DNA of 64,000 nucleotides from Flaccisagitta enflata (Eukaryota; Chaetognatha; Sagittoidea; Aphragmophora): contig OZ231126.1 in NCBI GenBank assembly GCA_965153355.1, positions 98,022,001 to 98,086,000 on the forward strand, in the 5' to 3' direction. Below are positions 1 to 11,509 of this stretch, in pieces. The translations under genes and the position numbers were made by a program. Numbering within the stretch: position 1 is the first letter of the stretch; each line of letters begins with the position of its first letter. The notes beneath the pieces are model-generated. The model saw only the letters and a program-made list of their open reading frames with translations. It made no database searches and had not been told where the DNA came from.

Positions 1-2
1 CC

Positions 3-167
3 GTTAGTGGAGGCGGACCATTCCATGACGGTTCTCTACGCGCTGAAAAAATGCTATATGAAGACAGGAGGGATGCCTTTGAGCACACCCGGACTAATGA
101 CTTAGAAACCATTTTCGAATTACTGCAGCTTTTATATGCAAACGCCTTTAAACGAGCCTTGTTGTGA
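3..167 (+). CDS. Possible last exon of a gene entering from the left
   Basis: An open frame runs from the window edge to a TGA at 165-167 and reads as about 54 residues of mixed, helix-prone protein with many charged residues, unlike the repeat-derived frames nearby. A TAG acceptor-like site lies at 5-7, but the frame may simply continue leftwards. I do not recognise the family. It could be the end of the preceding gene or chance; there is no start codon or partner exon in view. Confidence 0.3.
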   Translation, partial: VSGGGPFHDGSLRAEKMLYEDRRDAFEHTRTNDLETIFELLQLLYANAFKRALL

Positions 168-971
168 GATGTTATGAAACCCCTTGCGGAAATTTCAACC
201 GAGAAAAGGGAAACAGAAAAGTTACGGGACAAATCCGCGACTAATGCAGAATATTTCTGTTCCTTGAATTCAAAAATTGGCAATTCGATTTAACAACATT
301 CGGATTGAACAACAAAATTTCCCCAGTCCTCTCAAGATTGTATATCGGATTTTCACTGTAAAATAACTTAAAATGATAATGATGACATCTATCATATACT
401 GGGCCGGATTAACCCTGCGTGGGGCCCTAGGGCACTCCAATGAGCGGGGCCCCCCCCCCCCATTGTCCCTCTCTCCAATTTGAGGGAGTATGACTAAAGC
501 AATAACCAATACAAATAAGGGTAGCAGAGGTTGTAATGCAAGCTTTGTATTTTTCAACTCTTTCATTGTGGACAAACCAACAGGTGGATCAATAAAATCA
601 ATGATCTAGATGCTACTTTTCAAAAATGCAAATCTTGCTCATTTTTTATCTCATTTTACTGTTTTATCTCATCTTATTGTTTTATCTTATATTTTTGACG
701 TAAATACACATCCTACATCAGTACGTGAATGAATACCTATCCTGTATCAGTGGGTAAGGCTTGAAATTAGTGATGTTAGAGCCCAATTTACTATGTGGTC
801 TAAATTGTAACCTCTAAGACCATCGGATAATCTATAATTCTCCATTTTCTTAAGCCCTTTGGGTCCACTACCGTTCTCACTTTCTCATCCCTATGTACAA
901 GTAAAGGCATCAGGTACTCCTGACCATTTAACACTAAGTGAAATTTACTTTCGATAGATATCTCCGTTTTT
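168..971. other. AT-rich non-coding stretch
   Basis: No gene seen. A GGGGCCC-rich block at about 412-466 beside a CCGG-containing segment is an inverted, diverged copy of the GC-rich block at 4485-4570. Confidence 0.5.
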
Positions 972-2058
972 TGTCCGCGACGGAATATCATTCTGACGCG
1001 GACTATAATTCAAGGCGGGTGGGTGTCGTCGTCGTTGTCACGGATTTTAAAAAATGGATAACTTTTTTATGCTTTGACTGATTTGGTTCATATTTGGTGG
1101 GAAGTTGTACAAGGGTAAGGCGCTTTACATCCTATCCGATTTTTGTGATCCGACTAACCCAACCGGCCCAACCAGCCTACTGGCCTAAAAGTGAAAAACG
1201 TGCATAACTTTGGCATTCTTAATCCAATTTGGTTGAAATTTGGTATGGAGTTTCTAAATGGAAGGACTCAACATATGTATGTGATTTATATGCATTTGAG
1301 CTTGCTAACTGGCCAAACCGACCTACCACCCAACCAGCCTACCAACCAAAAAGTGAAAAACTGGGAAGTTGTGCAAGGGTAAGGCGCTTTACATCCTATC
1401 CGATTTTTGTGATCCGACTAACCCAACCGGCCCAACCAGCCTACTGGCCTAAAAGTGAAAAACATGCATAACTTTGTCATTTTTCAACGAATTTGGTTGA
1501 AACTTGGTATGGAGTCTCTAAATGGAAGAACTCAACATATGCACACTATTTATCCTGTCAAACTAGGCTACCACCCAACCAGCCTACCAGCCTAAAAGTG
1601 AAAAATGTGCGTACCTTTAGCGTTTTTCAACCGATTTGGTTCAAATTTGGTATGGAAGGACTCAACACATGTATGTGATTCTTTTATGTTTGAGCATGCC
1701 AACCGGCCAAACCGACCTACCACCCAACCAGCTTACTAGTCTAAAAGTGAAAAACTCGCATAAATTGGACATTTTTCAACCAATTTGGTTGAAACTTGGT
1801 ATGGAGTCTCTAAATGGAAGAACTCGACATATGCACACTATTTATCCAAACCAGCCTACCACCCAACCACCCTACTAGCCAAAAATTGAAAAAATTGCAT
1901 AACTATGCCATTTTTAAAAGGATTTGCATGAAACTTAGTATGGAGGCTCTAAATGTAAAGATTTTTAGTTTCAGCGAACTTACAGGGTTAGCGATTTTTT
2001 GGTCATGGCGATTTTATGGAAATTGGTGATCTTTAACCCCCCTCCGTCGCGGACCCAG
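972..2058 (-). mobile_element. Hairpin-ended minisatellite element, GTCCGCGACGG family, copy 1
   Basis: The left end starts GTCCGCGACGGA and immediately forms a hairpin with GACGCGGAC, followed by TATAATTC. The right end (about 2046-2058) carries the same arm inverted (TCCGTCGCGGAC). Between them are about five diverged units of roughly 150-200 bp, each with a 'cctaaaagtgaaaaacgtgcat'-like core cut short here to AAAAGTGAAAAACGTGCAT, plus CCAACCAGCCTACC segments. A second copy enters the right edge of the window at 63414. Short ORFs inside are repeat-derived. Orientation is given with the hairpin taken as the 3' end. The mechanism is inferred. Confidence 0.6.
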
Positions 2059-2099
2059 ATACTGATCAGATTTTTTACACTTTTTTTTTCTTTTTTGGG

Positions 2100-2790
2100 C
2101 AGCAACCTATGCTTTCACACATATGGGAAACTTTCTCCTTCTCCTTCTTCTTCTCCTTCTCCTTCTTCTCCTCCTTCTTCGTCTCCATTCCCCCCTGACT
2201 TGAAAGCCTAAATTTCAACCTCCTGCTCAAATCCCAGCCTTAGGCCTCATATCCAAGCCTCAAGGCTTCATTCCCAGTGTCATGGCTCCAATCTCAGCCT
2301 CCAGGCTCCAATCTCAGCCTCCAGGCTCCAATCTCAGCCTCCAGGCTCCAATCTCAGCCTCCAGGCTCCAATCTCAGCCTCCAGGCTCCAATCTCAGCCT
2401 CCAGGCTCCAATCCCAGCCTTGAGGCTCCAATCCCAGACTAAAGATTCCAATCCAAGACTAGAGGCTCCAATGCCAGCCTGGAGGCTACAATCCCCGCCT
2501 GGAGACTCAAATCCTCGAGGCTATAATCCCAGCCTCAAGGCTCCAATCCCAGCCCCTGGGTCCAATCCCTGAGGCCATAATCCCAGCCTCAAGGCTCCAA
2601 TCCCAGCCCCTGGCTCCAATCCCAGCCCCTGGCTCCAATACCAGCTTCAGGGCTCCAATCCCAGCCTCAAAGCTTCAACCCCAGCTCCGAGGCTCCAACC
2701 TCAGCGTCATAGCTCCAATTCCAACCTCATAGCTCCAATCCCTTCCTTGGTGCTAAAATCCAGCCTCAATACTTAAATTCTAGCCAAGCA
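2100..2790 (+). repeat. Pyrimidine tract plus 18-bp minisatellite
   Basis: A CTT/CTCC tract (about 2131-2190) leads into about 25 copies of an 18-bp unit (consensus GGCTCCAATCCCAGCCTC), almost perfect at 2285-2410 and decaying rightwards. A shorter copy with the same order (CACATATG-containing lead, pyrimidine tract, minisatellite) lies inverted at 42890-43100, so the block is a dispersed repeat. Confidence 0.8.
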
Positions 2791-2886
2791 TAGGTCATTG
2801 GCTCCTTCAGGGCCGCTGCCCCTCTCACCTTCACATCCATCATTCACCAACTAAGGGGCAACAGGTACCGCTGCAGGTGTGCACTT

Positions 2887-2960
2887 TTGTCCGCGACGGA
2901 ATATCATTCCGACGCGGACTATAATTCAAGGCGGCGGGTGTTGTCGTCGTCATCGTGAAC
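2887..2960. repeat. Isolated hairpin end of the GTCCGCGACGG family
   Basis: GTCCGCGACGG and GACGCGGACTATAATTC repeat the left end of the 972 element almost base for base, then stop at AACACTTTTAAA, where another repeat (the foldback unit at 2970) begins. Confidence 0.6.
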
Positions 2961-2969
2961 ACTTTTAAA

Positions 2970-3502
2970 CAGGTCGCCCAAGGGCAATATGTGGTCAGCG
3001 ATACCCGTTGCCCTGCTTTGAGTGATTGTGAATTGGAGTGAAGGGTAGCAGGGCAGCGGCCCCGAAGGGGACGATGTCCTGTAGAACACAGGGGGAATTT
3101 TGTTCGTCCTGCCTGAATAAGTGGATGAGATGCTGACTGAAGGCCTTCAAGAGCCTTAACTGAGGTCTAAGAAGGCTGATGTAAGGCCTGAGAATGTCAA
3201 TTGGAAGCTTGAGAAAGCTGGCCCTGAGAATTTGGATTTGAGGCCCGAGAAGCCTAATTAGAGGCCTGAGAGGCCAAGTTTGAAGCCTGAGAGGCTGGAT
3301 TTGAGACCTGAGAGGCTAGATTTGAGGCCTGAGAGGCTGGATTTGAGGCCTGAGAGGCTGGATTTGAGGTCCCAGTGCCCAGATTTGAGGCCTGAGGGGC
3401 CCAATGAGGGGGGGGACGAACGAACGAACGGACAAACGAACGAACGAACGAAAGTCCCCTGTGTTCTACAGGACATCGTCCCCTTCGGGGCCGCTGCCCA
3501 AA
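2970..3502 (+). mobile_element. Foldback minisatellite element, copy a
   Basis: A leader (GTCGCCCAAGGGCAATATG and onward to about 3045) is followed by inverted repeats of about 45 bp: left 3052-3100 starting GGGCAGCGGCCCC, right 3451-3499 ending GGGGCCGCTGCCC. The middle is a 20-bp minisatellite (consensus GAGGCCTGAGAGGCTGGATT, about 3226-3400) and a GAAC-type microsatellite (3416-3450). Same plan at 8692-9131 and 9141-9597. No protein is supported. Confidence 0.75.
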
Positions 3503-3539
3503 AATGGATAATTTTTTTATGCTTTGACTGATTTGGTTC

Positions 3540-3703
3540 AAAGTTCAGATTTTAGGCCTGAGAGGGCAGGTTTTAGACCTGAGAGGGCAGATCACAGCCC
3601 TGAGAGGGCCTGGGGGGACGAATGAATGAATGGACAAACAAACGAACTAACGCAAGTCCCCTGTGTTCTACAGGACTTTGTCCCCTTTGGGGCCACTGCC
3701 CAA
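3540..3703 (+). mobile_element. Foldback minisatellite element, right half only
   Basis: Three CCTGAGAGGG units, a GAATGAATGGAC tract and the right inverted repeat (about 3655-3702) are present; the left arm is missing. Confidence 0.6.
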
Positions 3704-3715
3704 AAAGATAGAGAG

Positions 3716-3960
3716 GAGGAAGAGATGATTGGAAGGAAGAAAGGTGGAAATGCCAGGAAGGGAGGAAAGAAGAAAGCAAGTTAAGGGAGGAAAGGAAGGA
3801 AGGCAGGGAGGAAAGGAAGGCAGGGAGGAAAGGGAAGCAGGAAAAGAAGAAGAGGAAGGAATGGGAGGGAAGGAGGTAGGAAAGAAAGGAAGAGATAAAG
3901 AAGAAAAGGAAGAAAGGGGGAAGGAGGAATGGAGAACGAAGGATTGAAATGAAGGACAGA
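3716..3960 (+). repeat. Polypurine tract
   Basis: About 240 bp of GGAA/GGGA-rich purine sequence; the ORF through it is composition-driven. Confidence 0.85.
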
Positions 3961-4029
3961 AGATTGAAAATTTGTAATTATATAGTTGTGTGCGTAATAA
4001 AATGGAGCACTCGCCTAAATTCCCTCTTT

Positions 4030-4346
4030 ACTTCTTTTACTTTTTTTCTTCCTTTTTTTCCTTCTTTTTCTTCTTTCTTCCTTTTTTTCCTTCTTTTTCT
4101 TTTTTGTCTTTTTCTTTTTCTTTTTCTTTTTTTCTTTTTTCTTTTTCGTTTTTCCTTTTTCTTTCTCATCTTTTTCTTTTTCGTTTTTCCTTTTTCTTTC
4201 TCATCTTTTTCTTTTTCGTGTTCTTCTTCTTCTTTATCTTCGTCGTCTTCCTCTTCTTCTTCCTCTCCTTCTTCTTCTTCTTCTTCTTCTTCTTTTTCTT
4301 TTTCTTCTTCTTCTTCTTCTTCTTCTTTTTCTTCTTCTTCTTCTTC
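4030..4346 (+). repeat. Polypyrimidine tract
   Basis: About 310 bp of TTC/TTTC repeats, ending as pure TTC triplets (4270-4346). The long phenylalanine, serine or glutamate ORFs here on both strands are not genes. Confidence 0.9.
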
Positions 4347-4435
4347 CAAGACCTTCCGAGAGGCCACCATGTTCTTCCGAGTAACGGGGTTACTGGTTAC
4401 TCCACAAAATGCACGCCTGCCGCTGACCCTCTGAT

Positions 4436-4575
4436 GCTTTTGCGATTTTTTTTTCTTTTTTTTTTGTTTTGTTTTTTTTTCCCAAAGGCCCGGGGCCCCC
4501 TGGGGCGCGGGGCCCTGGGGCACTGCCCTATCCGCCCCATGGTTACTCCGGCCCAGATCATATATGACCTAATGG
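4436..4575. repeat. T-rich lead and GGGGCCC-rich dispersed repeat
   Basis: A T-tract is followed by GGCCCGGGGCCCCCTGGGG and then CCGGCCCAGATCATATATGA; an inverted diverged copy is at 390-466. Confidence 0.5.
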
Positions 4576-4627
4576 TTGGGTGCTTCACATAGCAAAAGTT
4601 GCTTATTTTTTTTCATCCTCTTTACCT

Positions 4628-5436
4628 AATGGCAGTTTCTCCTATAAACCGGCCCGGCCAAGATCAAGTGCCTGATTGAGTTAACATTGAAAAAAATAAC
4701 ATAATTCAATGATAGTTGCATCTATCAGCTTGAAATTTTGGTTGCAGGCTCAAAATTTGATACTCTTCCAAGTTATAATGAAAAAATCACTTGAAGTCTT
4801 GAACTGTGTTCAATTATATAAATTTTTGTGAAAAACAGTGTGACATAGTGTGACTAGGTGTTAACTCGATAAGACACTTTCTTAAAAAATCAATATCTCC
4901 GGCTAGAAATGACATAAAGTTCTGAAATTTGGCATGTAACCTGGGTTATGTCTTTACTTGACAGAGGGAAAAAAAAATTAACATCATACTTAGAAATATG
5001 TTTTTTTTATGTATTGTATATTACTATATCAAGATGAGATATTTAATCATTTTTAACAAATCAACTATGAATGAAATTTTTGCATAGTAAATGTCCATCA
5101 GTCACCATCAAATTTTCGATGCTTCTTTAGGGATACCAATGATACAAAAATGACCTATTGTTGGAAAGGCTTGACAATTTTTGTTATGTTTTTATCATAG
5201 TAGATATGAAGTGTGACACAAGTGTGACAGGGAAAATAGGCAGTTTTGGCTCTACTTTTGGCCACCTAACCTATCAAAATCATGAGTCTGGAGGATGTAT
5301 AATGAGCACTTTGTCTGAAGGGATGTCTAAGAACAGCTTTCATCATTGACAGAATGATTGGTGGAAGAAAACAGTGTATTTTTGCCGCCAAATCATGTTT
5401 TTCAGCCAGCCCACTTTATAGGAGAAATTGCCTAAT
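4628..5436. mobile_element. MITE-like element with short inverted ends
   Basis: Left GGCAGTTTCTCCTATAAA (4631-4648) pairs with right TTTATAGGAGAAATTGCC (5416-5432), with one mismatch. The interior of about 770 bp is AT-rich, carries TGTGAC repeats and has no coding region. Confidence 0.6.
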
Positions 5437-5439
5437 GTG

Positions 5440-6411
5440 GAGTGGTCAATTTTTGGAGCCTTACCATTTTTCTTTTATCAAAAATCATTCATCTTCCATT
5501 TTTTAGAAAATTGTTTTTGGGAGCTTAATTTGTATATTGCAGTGGGATAAAAAAGTATGCTGATCTTCTTTGAATTAGCTTTTCAAAATTTCTGCTCTTT
5601 AAAGAATTGTTAATCTGCTTTTTCACAAGCTCTTACGTAACTTATGCTCTGATATTTTAATTCATTTTTCCAGAAATCATGATTTTTTAAAGCTAACAAT
5701 TGTTCCTTTCGTAACAAGACTACACAGGATTTTGCTGAATTCTGGGAAATCTGAGTAAACTTTAAGGCCAAAACAAAAAGGGAAGATGAAGGAATTTTGA
5801 GAAAAGAAAAACGGTCATCTTCATGATTTTTTTCACTCCATATTGGGTTAGCGGGACGAGAAGAAAATCAAATTTTTTGCTATGCGAAGCACGCAAACCT
5901 GATGGCTTACGATTTAAAATGATTAAAAATGACTTAAAATGACTCACAATGACTCGAAACGCTAAGTGATACCAACCAACCATACGACCGACCGACCGAC
6001 AGACAGAGCGGGTATTTGAGACGTGTGCACGCGAATAAAAAACAGTAATTGGAAAAAAGTTGAATTACGTAATTCGACTTTTTGAAACGTAGGGGAGAAA
6101 TAGTTTTCCATTTTGGATTTAGGACAATTTTTTAAAGTTGTGCTGTTTTGGGGCTGGGATGATACATTTTTTGATATTCATAGCTAAGAAAGAGCTTATT
6201 TTTCTCTTTCAAATGGTGCCAACCAGAAGTCTCTACGATCATTAATTTTGGCGCTATGAATTTTTAAATCTTTTAATATTTTTTCGCATTTTTGCAAAAA
6301 TTGATATTTTTCATTGATCCCATTTTTCAGCCCCATGTAACTAGAGTGAAGAGTCAGGATGTTACACAAATTGGCCCTAACTTTTATGGCGCTAGCTTTT
6401 GCATTATACTC
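5440..6411. other. AT-rich intergenic stretch with one degenerate repeat end
   Basis: No gene seen. At 5985-6035 a GACC tract, AGAGCGGG and GTGCACGCGA are a decayed hairpin end of the AGTCGCGT family described at 54456. Confidence 0.5.
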
Positions 6412-6692
<281 letters not shown>

Positions 6693-6995
6693 CACATTTT
6701 ACCATGAGAGCACCGCTAACACATTTTTGCTTCATAACAAAATTGAATTAACGCAGAATTGACTTTTTCTTCTTTTTAATTTTTTTTCAAAATCATTTTT
6801 CTTTGAAAAGCAATTTTTTCTTGGCTCACCAATTTTGGGCAATTTAATCGAAAATGACCATAAAAGATATAAAGCATGAAAAACATCAAAAGAAAAAATC
6901 AATCAGGGGAAAATTTCACCTTTACGACTTTTTTCCGGTCGGCGAGAGCCGCCTTTATTGTTAACTAGTTTGTACCCTACGCCTAACAACTGCAG

Positions 6996-7130
6996 CCTTG
7001 CTAGAGAAACAACGCGCCTTCAACAAGAAATCTACTTGCATTCGGTGCCTGGACACGTTCCCCGTTCTTTCCTATTGGAAGCTCGCCCTTTGCCCCGAGT
7101 GCAATTACAACGTCTGCCGCAAATGTTCCG
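6996..7130 (+). CDS. Slac2/MyRIP/melanophilin-like Rab27 effector, exon A (first zinc-binding half)
   Basis: This exon starts the recognisable part of a Slac2-type protein. Known family members bind GTP-Rab27 through an N-terminal helix-FYVE-like zinc finger-helix domain and link secretory or pigment organelles to myosin or actin. Here the exon encodes the end of the first helix and two CxxC pairs (CIRC, CPEC) followed by CRKC. A CAG acceptor ends at 6995 and GTGAGG follows 7130; phase is 1 in and 1 out. Nine exons (A-I: 6996, 9928, 11510, 11823, 12988, 13576, 14019, 26902, 32255) join with matching phases into 471 codons plus a stop. The exon(s) encoding the start and the first Rab-binding helix are missing upstream. 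Assignment to Slac2 rather than Slp or rabphilin rests mainly on exon B. Start, expression and exact exon set are inferred. Confidence 0.8.
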
Positions 7131-7663
7131 GTGAGGCAAAAATGACTTAAAAGAATCGAGTGTGAGAGAGTTAGGTTGATATATCTGTATCACGTGGGCG
7201 AAAACCGGCACATGAATGGCGAGTAAATCAATCAATCGATGACAATAGAACAAGTAAAAAATGTGGTGCAATATCCTGCCTCTAACAAGTAAATGAACCC
7301 AGTGTGCGGTATCGTTCCTCGAATTGGTAGTTTTTTTTTCTGCAAGAGAGGGGAGAAAGAAACATAAAAGTATTGGGAACAGCGAGTTACTCCGATGTAG
7401 AACAATACTTTCAATTTAACACATATTACGAAAAAATTATCATGAACAATGCAAAATGACAAAATATTTATCGCACTTTTGATAACGTCGCTTCTTTCCA
7501 TAATAACCACTAGCTCAAACCCATGGTTCAAACGATTAATCCATAATAAGTCGAGGTGCAAACGAGGATCAAATTTCAAGAGTCAAACAATTTTGTCAAT
7601 ATTTTAAATTTTACTAATTAAGATTTTTTTCATCAAAGAATATAATCATTGTGTCATATTTTA
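7131..7663. other. Intron A-B, unique-looking part
   Basis: AT-rich intron sequence without recognisable features; a minus-strand frame at 7232-7579 shows no family character. Confidence 0.4.
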
Positions 7664-8160
7664 GTTTTATATGGAAAAGCATTGGTAGATAAGAAAAGAG
7701 TGCTGAGACAGTAAAAAGGGGAGAAAAAATGGAGGTATTGTAAAAAAAAATTGATTTCGCAAATTGATTATCTTAGGGAAAATTCTAAGACTCTCTCTCT
7801 AAATGTAAAATTTTTCATTTTCAAAAACATGGCCTCATTCTAAGGACATATAAGATGAGGGCCATGTTCTTAGAAATGCAAAATTGTTGAATTTATTCAA
7901 GTTTTAGAATTTTCCCTTCATAAGTTTTGAATTTTTGCTCTATCATTTTGAAAGAATCTATTACTTTCAGTGATCATTTCTTGTCTTTATCAGTAAAACA
8001 AAGCAATCCCTTTATCTTACTAGGTTTTCTTTTACTAATAATATAATTCTAAACTACAAAACTATAAATTTTATTAAAAAAAATTATGATCAGGTCATTT
8101 ATATAGTTTAGAAAGAGTCTGAAACGGAAACTTAGCCTTCGTTTGCACCCCGACATAATA
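7664..8160 (+). repeat. Dispersed repeat, copy holding the empty site
   Basis: Clearly homologous, in the same orientation, to 46163-46619 plus 48640-48690. It shares CATGGCCTCATTCTAAG and GGGCCATGTTCTTAGAAATG, which themselves form an inverted pair around 7828-7880. The GAGTCTGAAAC segment near 8113 corresponds to the site where the Penelope element inserted in the other copy. Confidence 0.8.
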
Positions 8161-8250
8161 GATCCAGATAATAAATCCAATCCAGGTCCAAAATCGTCTC
8201 ATATTCATTAAAGACGACGCCATCCAATATCTTGCAAGTGTATTATATAA

Positions 8251-8304
8251 AGAGATTGAGAGCGATAGAGAGAGAGAGAATGAGAGAGAAAGAGAGGGAG
8301 AGAA

Positions 8305-8337
<33 letters not shown>

Positions 8338-8410
8338 GAAAGAGAGGGAGAGAGAGAAAGAGAGGGAGAGAGAGAAAGAGAGGGAGAGAGAGAAAGAGAG
8401 AGAGAGAGAC
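8251..8410 (+). repeat. GA microsatellite
   Basis: About 160 bp of GAGA with GAAAGAGAGG variants inside intron A-B; the ORFs in it are artefacts. Confidence 0.95.
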
Positions 8411-8675
8411 TGACAGCCACACTCACTCAGCAAAATGAAATCACAGGGAAGACAGGAAGACGCATGAAACACGAAAACAGGGAAGGCATTGGGGCCCAAC
8501 ATATAAACAGCCCCAAATGGGGTTTCGAGAAGGAACCAAGACCATGGAGAGAGGTCCAACATTTATACAGAGAAAAGGGCAAAAGAGGGTAAAAGAAGAG
8601 AGAAAAGTAAACATAAAAGACCGGGACCACCGCACGCGCATCTATGCCATAAGCAGAAAAATAGGCCAAAGGGCA

Positions 8676-9131
8676 AAAAAAAAAAAAAAAAAACAGGTCG
8701 CCCAAGGGCAATATGTGGTCAGCGATACCCGTTACCGTGCTTTGCATGGTTGTGAAGCGGAATGAGAGGAAGCAGGGCAGCCGCCCCAAAGGGGACAAAG
8801 TCCTGTAAAACACAGGGGGACTTTTGTTTGTGCTTCCGTCAGTTCATCCGTCTGTCAGTCCCCCCCAGGCCCTCTGGCCTGAAATCTGCCCTCTCAGGCC
8901 TGAAATCTACCTTCTCAGGCCTGGAATCAGCCCTCTCAGGCCTTGAATCTGAGAGGGCAGATTTCAGGCCTGAGAGGGCAGATTCAAAGCCTGGGAGGGC
9001 AGATTCCAGGTCCGAGAGGGCAGATTTCAGGCCTGAGAGGGCCAGGGGGGACTACCGAATGGATGAAAGGACGGATGGACAAACAAAAGTCCCCCTGTAT
9101 TTTACAGGACTTTCGGGGCCGCTGCCCAAAA
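8676..9131 (+). mobile_element. Foldback minisatellite element, copy b
   Basis: After an A17 run, the leader (8696-8770) resembles that at 2970. Inverted arms are at about 8775-8822 and 9087-9131. The core has CCTGAGAGGGCAGATT units that switch strand at about 8945, so the minisatellite itself is arranged as an inverted repeat. Confidence 0.75.
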
Positions 9132-9140
9132 ACAAAGAGA

Positions 9141-9597
9141 AACAGGTCGTTCAAGGGCAATATGTGACCAGCGATACCCGTTGCCCTGCTTTGAATGATT
9201 TTGAATTGGAGTGAGGGGAAGCAGGGCAGCGGCCCCAAAGGGGACAAAGTCCTGTAGAACACGGGACTTTCATTCGTCCTGCCTGAAGAAGTGGATAAGA
9301 TGTTATAGAGGGCTGACTGAAGGCCTTCAAGAGCCTAAACTGAGGTCTAAGAGGGATGATATAAGGCCTGAGAGGCTTGAGAGAGCTAAATAAAGGCTTG
9401 AAAGGTCAGAGGACTGATTTGAAGCTTGAGAGCTTGAGAGTGCAGATTTCAGGCCTGAGATGGCAGATTTTAGGCCGGAGAGGGCAGATTTCAGGTCTGA
9501 AAGGGCCTGGGGGGGACGAACGAACAAATGGACAAACGAACGAAAGTCCCCCGTGTTCTACAGGACTTCGTCTCCGCCGGGGCCGCTGCCCAAAAAG
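9141..9597 (+). mobile_element. Foldback minisatellite element, copy c
   Basis: This copy follows copy b directly (leader 9145-9215, arms about 9222-9270 and 9545-9596). The core again has CTGAGAGGGCAGATT-type units and a CGAACAAATGGAC tract. Copies b and c form a tandem pair in intron A-B. Confidence 0.75.
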
Positions 9598-9927
9598 CTG
9601 AGGCACAAGGCCAAAAGGCAACAAAGCAGATGCACAAGGCCAAGTTTGAGTCATTGAGATACTGTGGAGCACCGCTGGAGCGCACCCGCTATCAAAACAT
9701 GTCCATCTAAAAGGCATAGAAACTGCCGCCACGTGAGAGATTTTATCGTTATTTCTATGTTAGCAATAAGGCAGTTTTGTTAGAAGGAATAATTTTGCCT
9801 TGTCCCTTGACAATTGACATGCGCTGAAGAAAAGCTCAACTGTACTACTGTACTGTAATGTATTGCACTGTATTGAACATCTGCATGTATTTAAAATTCA
9901 CTTCCCCCAACACCTTTCTTCCGGCAG

Positions 9928-10086
9928 AATGGGATACTGCGGCCCGGAAATGGACGTGTCTTGTTTGCGTAAAGTCGCGCGATTTGCGTGTCCAGACGCT
10001 AAGTTGGTTTTACGACAACGTCAAAGCGCGCTTCCGGCGATACGGCAGCGCTAAAGTCGTTCGCTCGCTCTACAAACGAAAATCTG
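9928..10086 (+). CDS. Slac2/MyRIP-like, exon B (second zinc half and SGAWFY-type helix)
   Basis: The exon encodes W-T-CLVC, completing the zinc finger, then the second Rab-binding helix with SWFYDNVKARFRRYGSAKV, very like the Slac2-c/melanophilin stretch 'WFY-NVK-RFKRFGSAKVL'. This is the diagnostic part of the gene. An upstream CAG ends at 9927 and GTTAGT follows 10086. Phase is 1 in and 1 out, 159 nt, matching exon A. Confidence 0.85.
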
Positions 10087-10159
10087 GTTAGTGCATTCAA
10101 TTTTTCCAGTGGGAAATTACAACAAGGTTGATCTTGTCGTTGCGGTAACTGGTCAAACG

Positions 10160-10358
10160 AGGCCGGATTCACTGCTACCCCAGTCGCGTGCGGGTGGGCA
10201 GGGGCTGTATTTGAGGTTACCAGACCATTTGGGCAGGAGCAGTGATACCGAAAACCCCAAAAAACCCAAAAAAGTAGTGTGACGGACGGACGGACCGACG
10301 CGATGGACGGGCCGGCGGACGGACCGACAAAGCGGGGTGTAGAGTAGCACGCGACTAA
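10160..10358 (+). mobile_element. AGTCGCGT-family short element
   Basis: The left end (GGCCGGATTC, CCCCAGTCGCGTGCGGGTGG), a middle GACGGACGGACCGAC microsatellite and the right end GTAGCACGCGACTAAAAA form a copy of about 200 bp. Similar copies lie at 31816 and 39548 and, inverted, at 56113. Confidence 0.75.
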
Positions 10359-10456
10359 AAAGCTAAAAAAAAGAATGCTTTCAGAAACTCTGCTTGAATT
10401 AGCATGTTTGTGGCATTGAAAGCCGCTTCACTGTCCATCAGTGTGGTACCCTGAGA

Positions 10457-11397
10457 TAGGGTAGAGTGTGGTAAAATGGGTCAACGGGGTAAAATGGGTC
10501 ACTTAACTTTTTTTTTAAATTTTGCTATAATTTGTTGAAATGAAGCAATTTTTGCATCTGGTCTGGGGAGTAGGATGCCATATCCTCCTCGAAGATAGAT
10601 AATTACCTCTTGTTGGTAATATTTGGATGCATTGTGAAATTAAATAGTAAATTGATAAAAATTGTTCGTCGCTAGGCATAAAACCAACTTCTTGTTTCTA
10701 AGGAGACCAAATAGAGGAAGAAAGCAATTACCCACTGCCTACATAGTACATACTACGGATGGATGGTTAAACATGGGCAGTAATAGTTTTCAGGTTTTAT
10801 ATATAATCAGCTAAAAAATTGATTTTTAGTATTGTGGGGTAAAATGGGTCACCATGCTAAAACCACGAAATTTTCATCAAAATCCTGAAATAAGCTTGTT
10901 ATCCAATCTCATGGGTCAGAGTAAGTGAGATACAGCTTATTCCCGCCCTGAACATCTTGTTCCATTGTTTTTTAAAGATTTTATAATATGAAAATAATAA
11001 TTTGATGCTAAACCGTTATTTTCAAAAAACCTATCATATAACCAAATATTTTTTGCCTAAAAATACTTTTTTTAGCTCAATTTACATATTAGGTCACTCG
11101 TTTCTCACTAATTCGTTGGACTCCTCACTTGGAATCAAGTAATGGTCGATATTTTTCAAAAAAGGTAGGTGACCCATTTTACCCCGCCTAGATGGGGTAA
11201 AATGGGTCACCTACTTGTCTTTAAAAAAGGAGGGTTTGCCCCCCTTGCTTATTTTTGGAAGCAATTTTCTTTTTTGTGGTAGTAGAGAAAACACACATTG
11301 TCCATAATCAATCATAAAATTCTTCATTTTTATAAAGAATTAAGAAATATTAAAAGATTAATCGAAAAAGTGACCCATTTTACCCCACTTCACCCTA
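10457..11397. mobile_element. MITE with GGGTAAAATGGGTCA ends
   Basis: TAGGGTAGAGTGTGGTAAAA at the left and a right end finishing CCCCACTTCACCCTA are inverted, each including a TA that may be the target duplication. The GGTAAAATGGGTCAC motif recurs inside at 10838, 11165-11210 in both directions. Fragments of the same motif sit at 27085-27120 and 32560-32745. No transposase is seen. Confidence 0.7.
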
Positions 11398-11509
11398 CGC
11401 TTTGTTCATTGCCCAGCTTCGTATTTTGATTGATGCTACATCCTACTTTCGTTCCCTTGAGATGTGCTGTTCTACATTTTCCGGCTCTGTATTTTGATTG
11501 ATCCAACAG

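Noticed and set aside
3949-4592. ORFs of 160-200 residues (Ser/Phe-rich, and Glu/Lys-rich on the minus strand)
   Set aside because: They read TTC/TTTC repeats; the low complexity explains the lack of stops.
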